A stretch of DNA of 64,000 bases from Vibrio genomosp. F10 str. ZF-129. GTDB lineage: Bacteria > Pseudomonadota > Gammaproteobacteria > Enterobacterales > Vibrionaceae. The notes under the pieces are model-generated. The model was not told the origin of the DNA. It did no database searches and saw only the letters and a list, made by a program, of their open reading frames with translations. The DNA lies in contig NZ_AJYQ02000020.1 of assembly GCF_000287055.2 (NCBI RefSeq), forward strand, positions 1 to 64,000, given 5' to 3'. Shown piece after piece: positions 43,278 to 50,934 of the stretch (position 1 is its first letter; each line of letters opens with the position of its first letter). The position numbers and the translations under genes were made by a program.

Positions 43278-44138
43278 ATGTACGATAGATTAGCAACCAA
43301 ATCTCCTATCAAATGGCTTGGAAACAAAAGCTATTTAGCCCAATCATTACGCCGGTTGATAGAAAAGGAAATTGACTTTGACTCGACGGTAATTGAATTG
43401 TTTTCTGGGTCGCTAGGCCTGTCATTGTACTTTGGCTTTCCTAACGTTTTGGCCAACGATACGAATAGAGAACTGATAAACTTTTTTCAACATCAAATAA
43501 ATGGTGATCACGCAAGTCCTCACTGGAATTTTTCAAAAGACCTTTACTATAAAGCAAGAGAAGAATATCGAACTAACATAAATAATGACTGGTGCAAAAA
43601 GAGACGTTCAGATCTATTTCTCTTTCTTAATATTGCTGGTTTTAATGGACTCTACCGAGTAAATCAAAAAGGTACTTACAACACGCCCGTAGGAACAGCA
43701 TCCTCATTTCCAATTGCTAAGATTCAAAAATGCCGCGAGTTTAGGAAAACCGCTCAATCGTGGATATTCACTTCAAAATGTTTTAGTGAGTTTACTCATG
43801 CTCAGTTGAATTCATCCGGTTTAATCTATATCGATCCCCCTTACGCAGAAGAGTTTAATGGTTATCAAGGTAGCTTTACTATGGACGACCAATTGGCCGT
43901 CATTGATTCACTTAAGGGAGTAGATACCCCTGTTATCATTAGTAATTCCATTAAAAATAAAACATTGTTAAAGGCTTATAGAGAGGCAGGGTTTCGTTTG
44001 TATCGAATTAAAGTAAATCGTTATGTGGCGGCGAACGGAGATAAACGAAAACAAGTCTCTGAATTAGTCGCTTTCCGTGGATTTAAAACCAAGAAGATAC
44101 GATCACTATGCCCCGATTTATTACCACTGTTGACTTGA
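43278..44138 (+). CDS. Dam-type adenine-N6 DNA methyltransferase (286 aa)
   Basis: GTG 43263 is an alternative start. Motifs match D12-class enzymes: PIKWLGNKSYLAQ (residues about 10-22, SAM-binding), ELFSGSLGLSL (40-50), FNGLYRVNQKGTYNTPVG (about 122-139, Dam-like recognition region) and catalytic DPPY at 186-189. The close match to the Dam recognition block suggests GATC methylation. The replicon origin is full of GATC iterons, so this enzyme may secure methylation of its own origin or protect the DNA from restriction. Confidence 0.85.
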   Translation: MYDRLATKSPIKWLGNKSYLAQSLRRLIEKEIDFDSTVIELFSGSLGLSLYFGFPNVLANDTNRELINFFQHQINGDHASPHWNFSKDLYYKAREEYRTNINNDWCKKRRSDLFLFLNIAGFNGLYRVNQKGTYNTPVGTASSFPIAKIQKCREFRKTAQSWIFTSKCFSEFTHAQLNSSGLIYIDPPYAEEFNGYQGSFTMDDQLAVIDSLKGVDTPVIISNSIKNKTLLKAYREAGFRLYRIKVNRYVAANGDKRKQVSELVAFRGFKTKKIRSLCPDLLPLLT

Positions 44139-44160
44139 ACTTGCATTGGCTCCAAATTGT

Positions 44161-44285
44161 TATATTCTAGGAATTCAAATACGTAACAACGGTGTTTTGA
44201 GTTACGGGGGGCTTCCCTACACACCATTCTAATTCCCCTCGCCGTTAGGCATTTTGCTATCTAGCAACACACACAAGGAATCGTC
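44161..44285 (+). promoter_or_regulatory. Structured leader (GGTGT/ACACC variant)
   Basis: TGTTATATT extended -10 (44161-44166 for TATATT), P1 GGTGT/ACACC (44191-44225), P2 GGG/CCC, P3 GCCGTTAGGC plus TTGCTATCTAGCAA, then ACACACAAGGAA. Confidence 0.8.
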
Positions 44286-44468
44286 ATGGACGGAAAACTA
44301 TTAAGAAGTAATGAATTCAAACTTCGTCAGAAAGAAATGGGAGAGGTAAAACTCACTTCATCTCAAAAGAAGAGTGTTCAGCGCCTTTTAAACGAAGGCA
44401 TTAGTAAAAAAGCCATTAGACTCGTTCTAGGGTGTTCTTATGAAGCTTTAAAGTCTGTTAATTTATAA
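44286..44468 (+). CDS. Small HTH protein (60 aa)
   Basis: Start fixed by the leader and box. Basic, residues about 22-58 form a helix-turn-helix (LTSSQKKSVQRLLNEG then KKAIRLVLGCSYEALK). Possibly a small DNA-binding regulator. The next gene begins 22 nt downstream with its own ACACAAGGAAAT. Confidence 0.5.
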   Translation: MDGKLLRSNEFKLRQKEMGEVKLTSSQKKSVQRLLNEGISKKAIRLVLGCSYEALKSVNL

Positions 44469-44490
44469 AAACCACACAAGGAAATAATCT

Positions 44491-45309
44491 ATGCCACACC
44501 AACAACCAAAAGCGGGTGATGCTGTTTTCTCTCTATCTGGATTTTCAATGGGTATGTTTGCCATTGTTGGAGGTATACGAGATACAGAATCTGCAGAGAT
44601 GTGCGAAATCACATTTAATACCAAACCACTACGGTCGGATGTCGTTAGTTGCGGTGGAGGCCCCGCATATTACATTGAAACCAGTCAATTGGTTCCATCA
44701 GGCACCATCGTTAGACATCTATTTTCGGATAAAGTTGAAGGGGCTAATGGCTACAAAGATACATTGGACGAAGTCCCTCTTTGGCTTTTTAATGGCGAGA
44801 GTAACTTCACAACCAATGGCCATTTTGACTCCTTTGAAGACTGGGCTTTTCATAGCAACAAAGCAAGGGATAGAAATCGAGCACTTTGGTCAGAATTGCA
44901 ATCGTTGATAACTGATTACAAAAAGCCGTTCAAGGTTCTTAGAGGTGAACATGTTGTGTTTGAACATATGCTCCCTTCGGAACCCGACAAGTTCATCGAT
45001 TACCATGGTCGCTATGTGGGCCACACTCTGCACGATGACCGTATTGGTCGAATAGTGCTAAATTCTTTGAATGATAAAAGAAAGTTGGCTGCTCAATTAT
45101 TATCTAAACCTTTAGAAAGTGGTTACATCGCTCATCTAAGTTCTTATGGTGACAATGAAAAATCCTGGTTTAGAACGGAAGAAGAACTCAAGACAGCTAT
45201 AGAGTCTTATGGTCTGATTCGAATTAATGATGAAACTGGCCAGTATGGTGAGACGCTTTATGAAGCTCCTCAAGTTTTCCCAAACAACCTCAGAGTTCTT
45301 TACTCTTAA
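44491..45309 (+). CDS. Hypothetical protein (272 aa)
   Basis: ATG after ACACAAGGAAATAATCT, second gene of a two-gene unit. N-terminal half beta-rich with Gly-rich CGGGPAYYIE (about 50-60); C-terminal half mixed. Soluble. No family recognised. Confidence 0.55.
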   Translation: MPHQQPKAGDAVFSLSGFSMGMFAIVGGIRDTESAEMCEITFNTKPLRSDVVSCGGGPAYYIETSQLVPSGTIVRHLFSDKVEGANGYKDTLDEVPLWLFNGESNFTTNGHFDSFEDWAFHSNKARDRNRALWSELQSLITDYKKPFKVLRGEHVVFEHMLPSEPDKFIDYHGRYVGHTLHDDRIGRIVLNSLNDKRKLAAQLLSKPLESGYIAHLSSYGDNEKSWFRTEEELKTAIESYGLIRINDETGQYGETLYEAPQVFPNNLRVLYS

Positions 45310-45317
45310 CCAACTTT

Positions 45318-45344
45318 AAAGACGCCTTGATGGCGTCTTTTTTT
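45318..45344 (+). terminator. Rho-independent terminator
   Basis: AAAGACGCC, loop TTGAT, GGCGTCTTTTTTT. Confidence 0.85.
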
Positions 45345-45378
45345 GGTTTGATTATTCGACCTTGGTCCCGTTGAGTGC

Positions 45379-45463
45379 TATAGTTTAGGTTGATAACAAA
45401 ACGATGCAATCGTTATCACAGCGGCAGTGCTGGCATCCTTAAAAATTAACACAAGGATCTATC
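45379..45463 (+). promoter_or_regulatory. Structured leader, short form
   Basis: TGCTATAGT extended -10 (45379-45384), P1 GATGC/GCATC (45403-45437), P2 CAGC/GCTG, then ACACAAGGATC. P3 is missing in this copy. Confidence 0.75.
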
Positions 45464-45946
45464 ATGGTAACTTCAAGCGGATTTCCGACTCCAAATCACG
45501 CCTTACGCTTCTTTCAACAAGATGCTTTGATTTTCTGTAACTTGCTTCTAAGTGGAACTCAAGAGGATTGTATTTCTCATGACACATTGTTTGACACTTT
45601 AAATACAAGCTTGCGACATGTTTGTATTGATGACGAATCATTTCAAGAAGTGACACAATCCATTCAAATCATGAAGCAATTGAGTGAGCAACTGGATGGG
45701 GAATCAGAAGCTTACCTGCTCTTACAAGAATTTCGTAAAGCAGTGAATCAACATAGCGTTGTTAAATCCATTCTTCACTCCCGAGCAGCCCTTAATGGTT
45801 TGGATGTTGATGAGTTGCAGAGAGTCGCCTTTCGAAGAACCTTGAATCGCTGCCTCAGCAGCCCTAAGAAAGACATAGCTTGTGATGCCATTGGAAACGC
45901 CCTTTACAAAGTGTATTCCGCTTTAGTGACCGATAAGGACGCTTAA
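45464..45946 (+). CDS. Hypothetical protein (160 aa)
   Basis: Start fixed by the leader. Helix-rich soluble product with amphipathic repeats. Next ATG follows its stop by 1 nt, so it is coupled to the zinc-finger protein. Family unknown. Confidence 0.55.
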   Translation: MVTSSGFPTPNHALRFFQQDALIFCNLLLSGTQEDCISHDTLFDTLNTSLRHVCIDDESFQEVTQSIQIMKQLSEQLDGESEAYLLLQEFRKAVNQHSVVKSILHSRAALNGLDVDELQRVAFRRTLNRCLSSPKKDIACDAIGNALYKVYSALVTDKDA

Positions 45947-45947
45947 A

Positions 45948-46391
45948 ATGGACCAATATGACCCAGAGCAATTAAAACAAGATAAGTCCATTCAACTTAA
46001 TACCAGAATAGCTAAGCGCGACCAGTCAACTGAGTCCATTTTAAAAACGTTTGATATTGACTTTGATGTTTCCTACGAAAACATAACGCTAGAAGTCAAT
46101 CATGGTCCCGTGACTGTGACCGACAGACCGGACCAATGTTACTCATGCCACGGAAAAGGCCGCATACAAGGGTTGTTTGGCACATCAGAGTGCGCCATTT
46201 GCCATGGTACTGGCCTTGACTTGTCAAACCCTCTAGCAGTTATACAGTGGCAAAAAGCGTGTTTGCAATGGGCTAAAAATACGATTAACACCCAAAGAGA
46301 AACGATGAAACTTTGCGGTGTGACCAAAGGTCAAATAGAAGACGCGAAAAGAAATGAGATGTATGCCAAAACTAACCGCTTCATAGACTGA
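45948..46391 (+). CDS. DnaJ-type zinc-finger protein without J-domain (147 aa)
   Basis: ATG after GATAAGGACGCTTAAA. Residues 64-89 hold two DnaJ-like zinc motifs, CYSCHGKG and CAICHGTG, 18 residues apart. Although both contain CxxCH, there is no signal peptide, so heme c attachment is unlikely. The N-terminal 60 and C-terminal 50 residues are helical and unrecognised. It could bind unfolded protein or act with the J-domain protein at 40172; that link is speculative. Confidence 0.65.
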   Translation: MDQYDPEQLKQDKSIQLNTRIAKRDQSTESILKTFDIDFDVSYENITLEVNHGPVTVTDRPDQCYSCHGKGRIQGLFGTSECAICHGTGLDLSNPLAVIQWQKACLQWAKNTINTQRETMKLCGVTKGQIEDAKRNEMYAKTNRFID

Positions 46392-46467
46392 ACCTGCCAA
46401 AAACATTGGCGTAATGGCGTTTTTTCCGCCTCATTATGCCTGTGTTTTAATCCGATCTACATTTTGC

Positions 46468-46603
46468 TATAGTCATTATTCAAATAGATAACACCGATGC
46501 ATCAAGTTATCACAGTGCTAATGCTGGCATCATTGCAACCTCCCCTCACTTTCTGTGAATTTTTAACACCGCACGTATCGTGCTCACCCCACAAGGAAAT
46601 TAT
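46468..46603 (+). promoter_or_regulatory. Structured leader
   Basis: TGCTATAGT extended -10, P1 GATGC/GCATC (46496-46531), P2 CAG/CTG, P3 TCACTTTCTGTGA plus GCACGTATCGTGC, then CACAAGGAAAT. Confidence 0.8.
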
Positions 46604-47041
46604 ATGGCGACTATCATTGTTACTATGCTCAAACGCGACTTTGACCTACATAAAAATCTGTTGGATGATGAATATGTGGGCGAGATGTCCGGAGATTCAT
46701 CCAATGAAATCGACGATACCTTAGTTGAAACCGTTCAATGGCAATCTTTTGATATAAAACCCCGAAGCATTTCGGACTTCATCGACTTTTGTAAGTCAAA
46801 CACAATACCTGTTGATATCGCTTACTGTAAATATGGTGATGACTATGACCAAAATGGCGATTACCACGCTAGATACAGCTCATCTGGAGAGTTGATTATC
46901 ATTGATAACATTGACACCACTTGGAAGAAGCGTTGGGAAACACTCAAACAGATGTATGAAACTGAAAAAGAGAATATTGACGACTACATTTGTAACGAAA
47001 TCGCAAAGACAACCCCATTAACCTGGGCTTCACAACTTTAA
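46604..47041 (+). CDS. Hypothetical protein (145 aa)
   Basis: ATG 46604 chosen from the box; longer frames start in the leader. Soluble and acidic, with a beta-hairpin-like segment CKYGDDYDQNGDYHARYSSSG and a helical C-terminus. Family unknown. Confidence 0.55.
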   Translation: MATIIVTMLKRDFDLHKNLLDDEYVGEMSGDSSNEIDDTLVETVQWQSFDIKPRSISDFIDFCKSNTIPVDIAYCKYGDDYDQNGDYHARYSSSGELIIIDNIDTTWKKRWETLKQMYETEKENIDDYICNEIAKTTPLTWASQL

Positions 47042-47052
47042 CTACGTACTAT

Positions 47053-47090
47053 AAAAGCCCTGAATAATTCATTTATTTGGGGCTTTTTTC
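47053..47090 (+). terminator. Rho-independent terminator
   Basis: AAAAGCCC, a long loop, GGGCTTTTTT. Confidence 0.75.
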
Positions 47091-47144
47091 TTTGATTCTT
47101 CTCACCTTAAGAGCACCAAACTTGCATAGAGCTTATGTGTCGTG

Positions 47145-47280
47145 CATATTTAAATAGTAAAAAGTTAGATTCGATGCGCCCTCATCTAACACAGCTCAGC
47201 TGGCATCACTTTATACCCACCTCCTGATCGTGGGCCTCTACCCATTGCTTTATCAGCAATACACACACAAGGAATTAAAC
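47145..47280 (+). promoter_or_regulatory. Structured leader
   Basis: TGCATATTT -10, P1 GATGC/GCATC (47173-47207), P2 CAGC/GCTG, P3 CCCAC/GTGGG plus ATTGC/GCAAT, then ACACACAAGGAAT. Confidence 0.8.
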
Positions 47281-49095
47281 ATGACTAAACCTATTTTGGT
47301 GCTTAGTTGCCCTATACAAATCCGCAATCTCATCAAACAGCATCCAGAAAGCATAAATACATTTCATTTATGCGTTATGACCAATGATGGTTTGCTTACC
47401 TACGAGACATATGCTCAAAAACTTGATGTTGGTCTCCATGACGTTGTTGCACCAGATCTCTATGCTCAAAACCACAAACGACAAGCTAGAAAGCTGCTCT
47501 GTTCGTTATCTGATGGTAGACCAGAGCACTTTGTAATTCTTGAGCAGCAATTTCTTGAATGTTTTATGGCCATTGCCGGTAATACAAAGAAAAAGCAAAC
47601 CGCTTTTTTAACGGAACTGGGCCCATCGTACATCTGCGATGAAAACCTACCACCACATGAATTGGAGATAAAACTACAACGCGTAATATCGTACGCAAGC
47701 AAACAGGCTGCAATAGGTTTTCAAAAGGAGATCTATTATCGTAGTGGGATCTCTAACGGGAACGAAATGGGCTTTGTACAAGCTGGTTGCGCTGTCGGTA
47801 CCTCACTGGCTAGAGTCTCTTCTGAATCCAAAGCGGATCTGTTCAGTGACTTACTCTATCATGCTGACCGATCGCCATTGTTTGTGGATAATGGTCTTAT
47901 CCGTTTCTTCAGGCAAGGTGTGTATAAGTCAACAGAATGGGTATTTGAGCAATATCGAAACATGATTGTTAACTTACCTAGTTGTAAGTCGAAAAACATA
48001 TCAATCGTAATCCCTGATGATCCACTATGCCCAGATAACGCCTTGCAAACGGTTATCAAGCATAAAGAGGATATAACCTGGTTAAGAAAACGTTGTTCAG
48101 TAATACTTCCGATCCATCGTTGTACTAACATACAGGCTCAAGCTCATCGGTTGATGAAAGTGTTAAATTACCCCGTCAATATTCGGCTTGGCATCCCGTG
48201 TCTTAATAAAAAAGACACAGACTTTCGCCTCACCATTGGTGAAATTGATAAATTAATGTCACTGCGCAATCCAAAAGGGGGAAAGCTTTTTAATGAAATT
48301 CACTACTTTGCAATGAGCGATGTGACCGCCAAAAATGTATTAGAGCCTCGCCTCTTGCTAGCAAATTTACATGGTTACGAAGGTAATGCGATTCACCTCG
48401 ATTGTTGTCGAATTGGCGCTATCTTCGGTAAGACTAAAAATGGTCTGCTAAAAGGTTCTCAGCTTCAAAATGATATTCTTCAAGAGCATGAAGATACATA
48501 CACCAAGTATTTACAAGACCTTGCGGATAACCCCACCGTACCTCTATCACTGAAAAAGGAGACTAATGAGTACATAAGTACTATCGATAAACCATCTCAG
48601 CATGGCAACGATCGGACTTGCGTTAATACGCACAACGCGATCGAGTTTGCTTCTTTGCACAGCCTCATGTTCGAGGATGATGAGAAAGAGAGTAATGGCA
48701 ACTCATATGATGAGGAATTCCATGACGATCGTCTTTGCACACATTTCACTGATGACTTTTACAATCTGATTAATGAAGATGAAATATGGCAAGCTGTCGC
48801 TTTGTATAATTTACTGTTGCAAGACTATCAAAACCTTCAACTCCCTACTTTCGAAAAGGGTGAGGAAGAAGAGGCTGTCAATATTTTGATGATGATGGTT
48901 GGTCAAAGATCCGTTGATACGTTGCTGTACGAACAACTAAAAAAAGTTTCGTGGCAAGAATTGGTTAAGGAAATGGAAACACTGAGTCCTGATTATTTGA
49001 GATTGGAGGTTTTCTCAAGAATGTTCAAAGAGCCGCAGAGTAACTCATTGCAAATGGGGTTTAACTTCACTGCAAAAATGAAAAAATGTGCCTAA
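47281..49095 (+). CDS. Possible TGT/DpdA-like protein (604 aa)
   Basis: Start fixed by the leader. Central residues (about 195-385) alternate strands and helices as in a TIM barrel: PLFVDNGLIRFF, ISIVIPDDPLCPDN, CSVILPIHRC, VNIRLGIPCL, FNEIHYFAMSD and NAIHLDCCRIG. The order (Asp in the first strand, His and a final LD strand) resembles tRNA-guanine transglycosylase relatives such as DpdA, which insert 7-deazaguanine bases into DNA. Zinc ligands are not obvious. The C-terminal 200 residues are acidic and unknown. Uncertain but worth modelling. Confidence 0.5.
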   Translation: MTKPILVLSCPIQIRNLIKQHPESINTFHLCVMTNDGLLTYETYAQKLDVGLHDVVAPDLYAQNHKRQARKLLCSLSDGRPEHFVILEQQFLECFMAIAGNTKKKQTAFLTELGPSYICDENLPPHELEIKLQRVISYASKQAAIGFQKEIYYRSGISNGNEMGFVQAGCAVGTSLARVSSESKADLFSDLLYHADRSPLFVDNGLIRFFRQGVYKSTEWVFEQYRNMIVNLPSCKSKNISIVIPDDPLCPDNALQTVIKHKEDITWLRKRCSVILPIHRCTNIQAQAHRLMKVLNYPVNIRLGIPCLNKKDTDFRLTIGEIDKLMSLRNPKGGKLFNEIHYFAMSDVTAKNVLEPRLLLANLHGYEGNAIHLDCCRIGAIFGKTKNGLLKGSQLQNDILQEHEDTYTKYLQDLADNPTVPLSLKKETNEYISTIDKPSQHGNDRTCVNTHNAIEFASLHSLMFEDDEKESNGNSYDEEFHDDRLCTHFTDDFYNLINEDEIWQAVALYNLLLQDYQNLQLPTFEKGEEEEAVNILMMMVGQRSVDTLLYEQLKKVSWQELVKEMETLSPDYLRLEVFSRMFKEPQSNSLQMGFNFTAKMKKCA

Positions 49096-49117
49096 TTTTC
49101 CGCACACAACTCTAACG

Positions 49118-49150
49118 AAAGCCTTATCCATATGGATAAGGCTTTTTTAT
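49118..49150 (+). terminator. Rho-independent terminator
   Basis: AAGCCTTATCCATATGGATAAGGCTTTTTT. The same stem (GCCTTATCCATATGGATAAGGC) recurs in the terminator at 60431. Confidence 0.85.
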
Positions 49151-49205
49151 TGAGATTGTCCATTGAAATTATGCCATAGACTTGAATTAAGTACGGTCTT
49201 AATGC

Positions 49206-49338
49206 ATATTTGACTTCTACACCGTTAGAATCGATGCGCCTCGTCTAACACAGCTTAATGCTGGCATCACTGATATACCCTCCCCACCGCTGGTGGTCTA
49301 TGAAAGTTACTTTCAAGTTCGCACACAAGGAAATTACC
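49206..49338 (+). promoter_or_regulatory. Structured leader
   Basis: TGCATATTT -10, P1 GATGC/GCATC (49233-49268), P2 CAGC/GCTG, P3 CCACCGCTGGTGG, then CACACAAGGAAAT. Confidence 0.8.
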
Positions 49339-49728
49339 ATGGAACAAATAGTAATCAAAAGCAAAAAGCATTTTTTTGAAATGGCACAAAACCACCGCGT
49401 TAAGCGCATTATGATCGGTGGCATATCTTTAGATGATTGGGATGCAAAGGTTAAAGAAACCATTGCGCATGCTCAGCGTCTAAATGTGCAAAAAGCAGAT
49501 ATTGAACTGAATGATAGCGGCCTCTTTATACAGGGTCGCAAACTGTTGAAGCCTGTTTTCCCAAGAGAGGTTACGGGCGAGCTCGTTATTCACGCGGCAA
49601 AGACATCATTCGTATCAAAGAATCACCCAGTTTCTTGGGCAGATAAACCCGATTTTAAACTGATAAACAATGGATTAGAACTGACGACTTTCGACAACTC
49701 CGTTATTCGTTACGAACTGCTTCATTAA
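49339..49728 (+). CDS. Hypothetical protein (129 aa)
   Basis: ATG 49339 fixed by the box; the frame open to 49258 reads through the leader. Soluble alpha/beta product with RIMIGGISLDDWD near residue 25. Family unknown. Terminator plus box lead into the next gene. Confidence 0.55.
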   Translation: MEQIVIKSKKHFFEMAQNHRVKRIMIGGISLDDWDAKVKETIAHAQRLNVQKADIELNDSGLFIQGRKLLKPVFPREVTGELVIHAAKTSFVSKNHPVSWADKPDFKLINNGLELTTFDNSVIRYELLH

Positions 49729-49734
49729 TCTCTA

Positions 49735-49767
49735 AATAATGCCCACTTTAAGTGGGCATTATTTTTC
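49735..49767 (+). terminator. Terminator directly before a ribosome box
   Basis: AAATAATGCCCAC, loop TTTAA, GTGGGCATTATTTTT. ACACACAAGGAAAT starts right after the T-tract, so downstream expression needs read-through or an attenuated message. Confidence 0.8.
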
Positions 49768-49786
49768 ACACACAAGGAAATATACG

Positions 49787-50680
49787 ATGAAAGGTTTATA
49801 TTTAGACTCGTTTTTGGCAACTGGAATAATTAATACAAACCCTGTTGCTATGGACTATGTTCCACTTTACTGGCAAACCGCTTATGGCGAATTGAAAACG
49901 AATGATGTTGATATCGAACTAACAAAGTATCACTGGCCATCATTCACTCAGCATCAAAAAGACGACCGTTTTCTGATGGCTCACAACATCACTCATGAGG
50001 ACAACATTCGAACGGTTAACCTTCCAACGGGTGTAAGAACCTTTCCTGATGATAACTACCTTTTTTGGACCAATTGCGCGAAAGCATCATTGGTTCGATT
50101 CAATCACTCTCAAAGTCTCTATGAAATGTTTTCTACTGCTTGTCGGGAATACAAGAATGGAAAGGTACCAACCCATTGGAAAGAAAATATTGCATTGTAT
50201 GAACAACAGATGCTTTCGTACAAGTCGCAATTTAAGCTTTCAATGGATTATCGTCGTAAACAAGTCGGTCTTTTTGAAATGAATGACCTAACAAAGGTCA
50301 CCCGCAATTGGTTGGTGGTCATCGATTTACTGTATAAGATAAGCGAACTGCAGAAGCATGAGATTGGCTTAACGCAACGTCTAAAAAAATACCTGTCCAG
50401 AGCAATTGCACAAGTTCAGACAGTCGAATACTGTACAGCCCCAGAAATTAGCTGCAGTAGTATTGAACAATGCTATCTGGTAACCAAAGCATTTTTGGTA
50501 GAAAAAAATGATGAGGTGACCGATGAATGTAACAAGTTGGATTACGGTCGTTGCATTCGCTTTAACCAAGCTTTCTTTTATGAAGTTGATAACAACAGTC
50601 CAATTAACGAACTTAACGATATTGGATTTAACTTGAAAGAGAGAGCGCAAACTTTTGAGCTATCAATATTCGGTAGTTAA
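49787..50680 (+). CDS. Hypothetical protein (297 aa)
   Basis: ATG 49787 chosen; the frame open to 49739 translates the terminator. Soluble, helix-rich, aromatic N-terminal half (YWQTAYGELK). No motif recognised. Probably transcribed by read-through from 49339. Confidence 0.6.
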   Translation: MKGLYLDSFLATGIINTNPVAMDYVPLYWQTAYGELKTNDVDIELTKYHWPSFTQHQKDDRFLMAHNITHEDNIRTVNLPTGVRTFPDDNYLFWTNCAKASLVRFNHSQSLYEMFSTACREYKNGKVPTHWKENIALYEQQMLSYKSQFKLSMDYRRKQVGLFEMNDLTKVTRNWLVVIDLLYKISELQKHEIGLTQRLKKYLSRAIAQVQTVEYCTAPEISCSSIEQCYLVTKAFLVEKNDEVTDECNKLDYGRCIRFNQAFFYEVDNNSPINELNDIGFNLKERAQTFELSIFGS

Positions 50681-50765
50681 TGAATAAGTAGTGAAACGAA
50701 ACATCGGGCTGTAGAATGTAAGTCCAATTTTTCTAGTTATCTCAAACGAGAGAACTTACCTCCAT

Positions 50766-50804
50766 AAAACCATTCTACTGCATGCAGTAGAATGGTTTTT
50801 GTTT
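50766..50804 (+). terminator. Rho-independent terminator overlapping the next promoter
   Basis: AAAACCATTCTACTGC and GCAGTAGAATGGTTTT make a 16-bp perfect stem. The following TTGTTT (50799-50804) is also the -35 candidate of the next leader promoter. Confidence 0.9.
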
Positions 50805-50934
50805 TATATAAACCTCTAAGTTATAATGGGTAAATAAAGGTTACTTCGATACTTCAGGTAACATGCCTCTAAGGCCGTATCCCTTCCCTACTCCATTCAC
50901 ATATTGTGAATCTAACACACAAGGAAAACAAATC
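50799..50934 (+). promoter_or_regulatory. Promoter and structured leader (GATAC/GTATC variant)
   Basis: TTGTTT, 17-nt spacer, TATAAT (50822-50827), then P1 GATAC/GTATC (50848-50881), P2 GCC/GGC, P3 TTCACATATTGTGAA, and ACACACAAGGAAAA. The clearest promoter in the set. Confidence 0.85.

Noticed and set aside
46011-46200. CxxCH motifs as heme c sites
   Set aside because: The product has no signal peptide and the motifs fit the CxxCxGxG pattern of DnaJ zinc fingers better.
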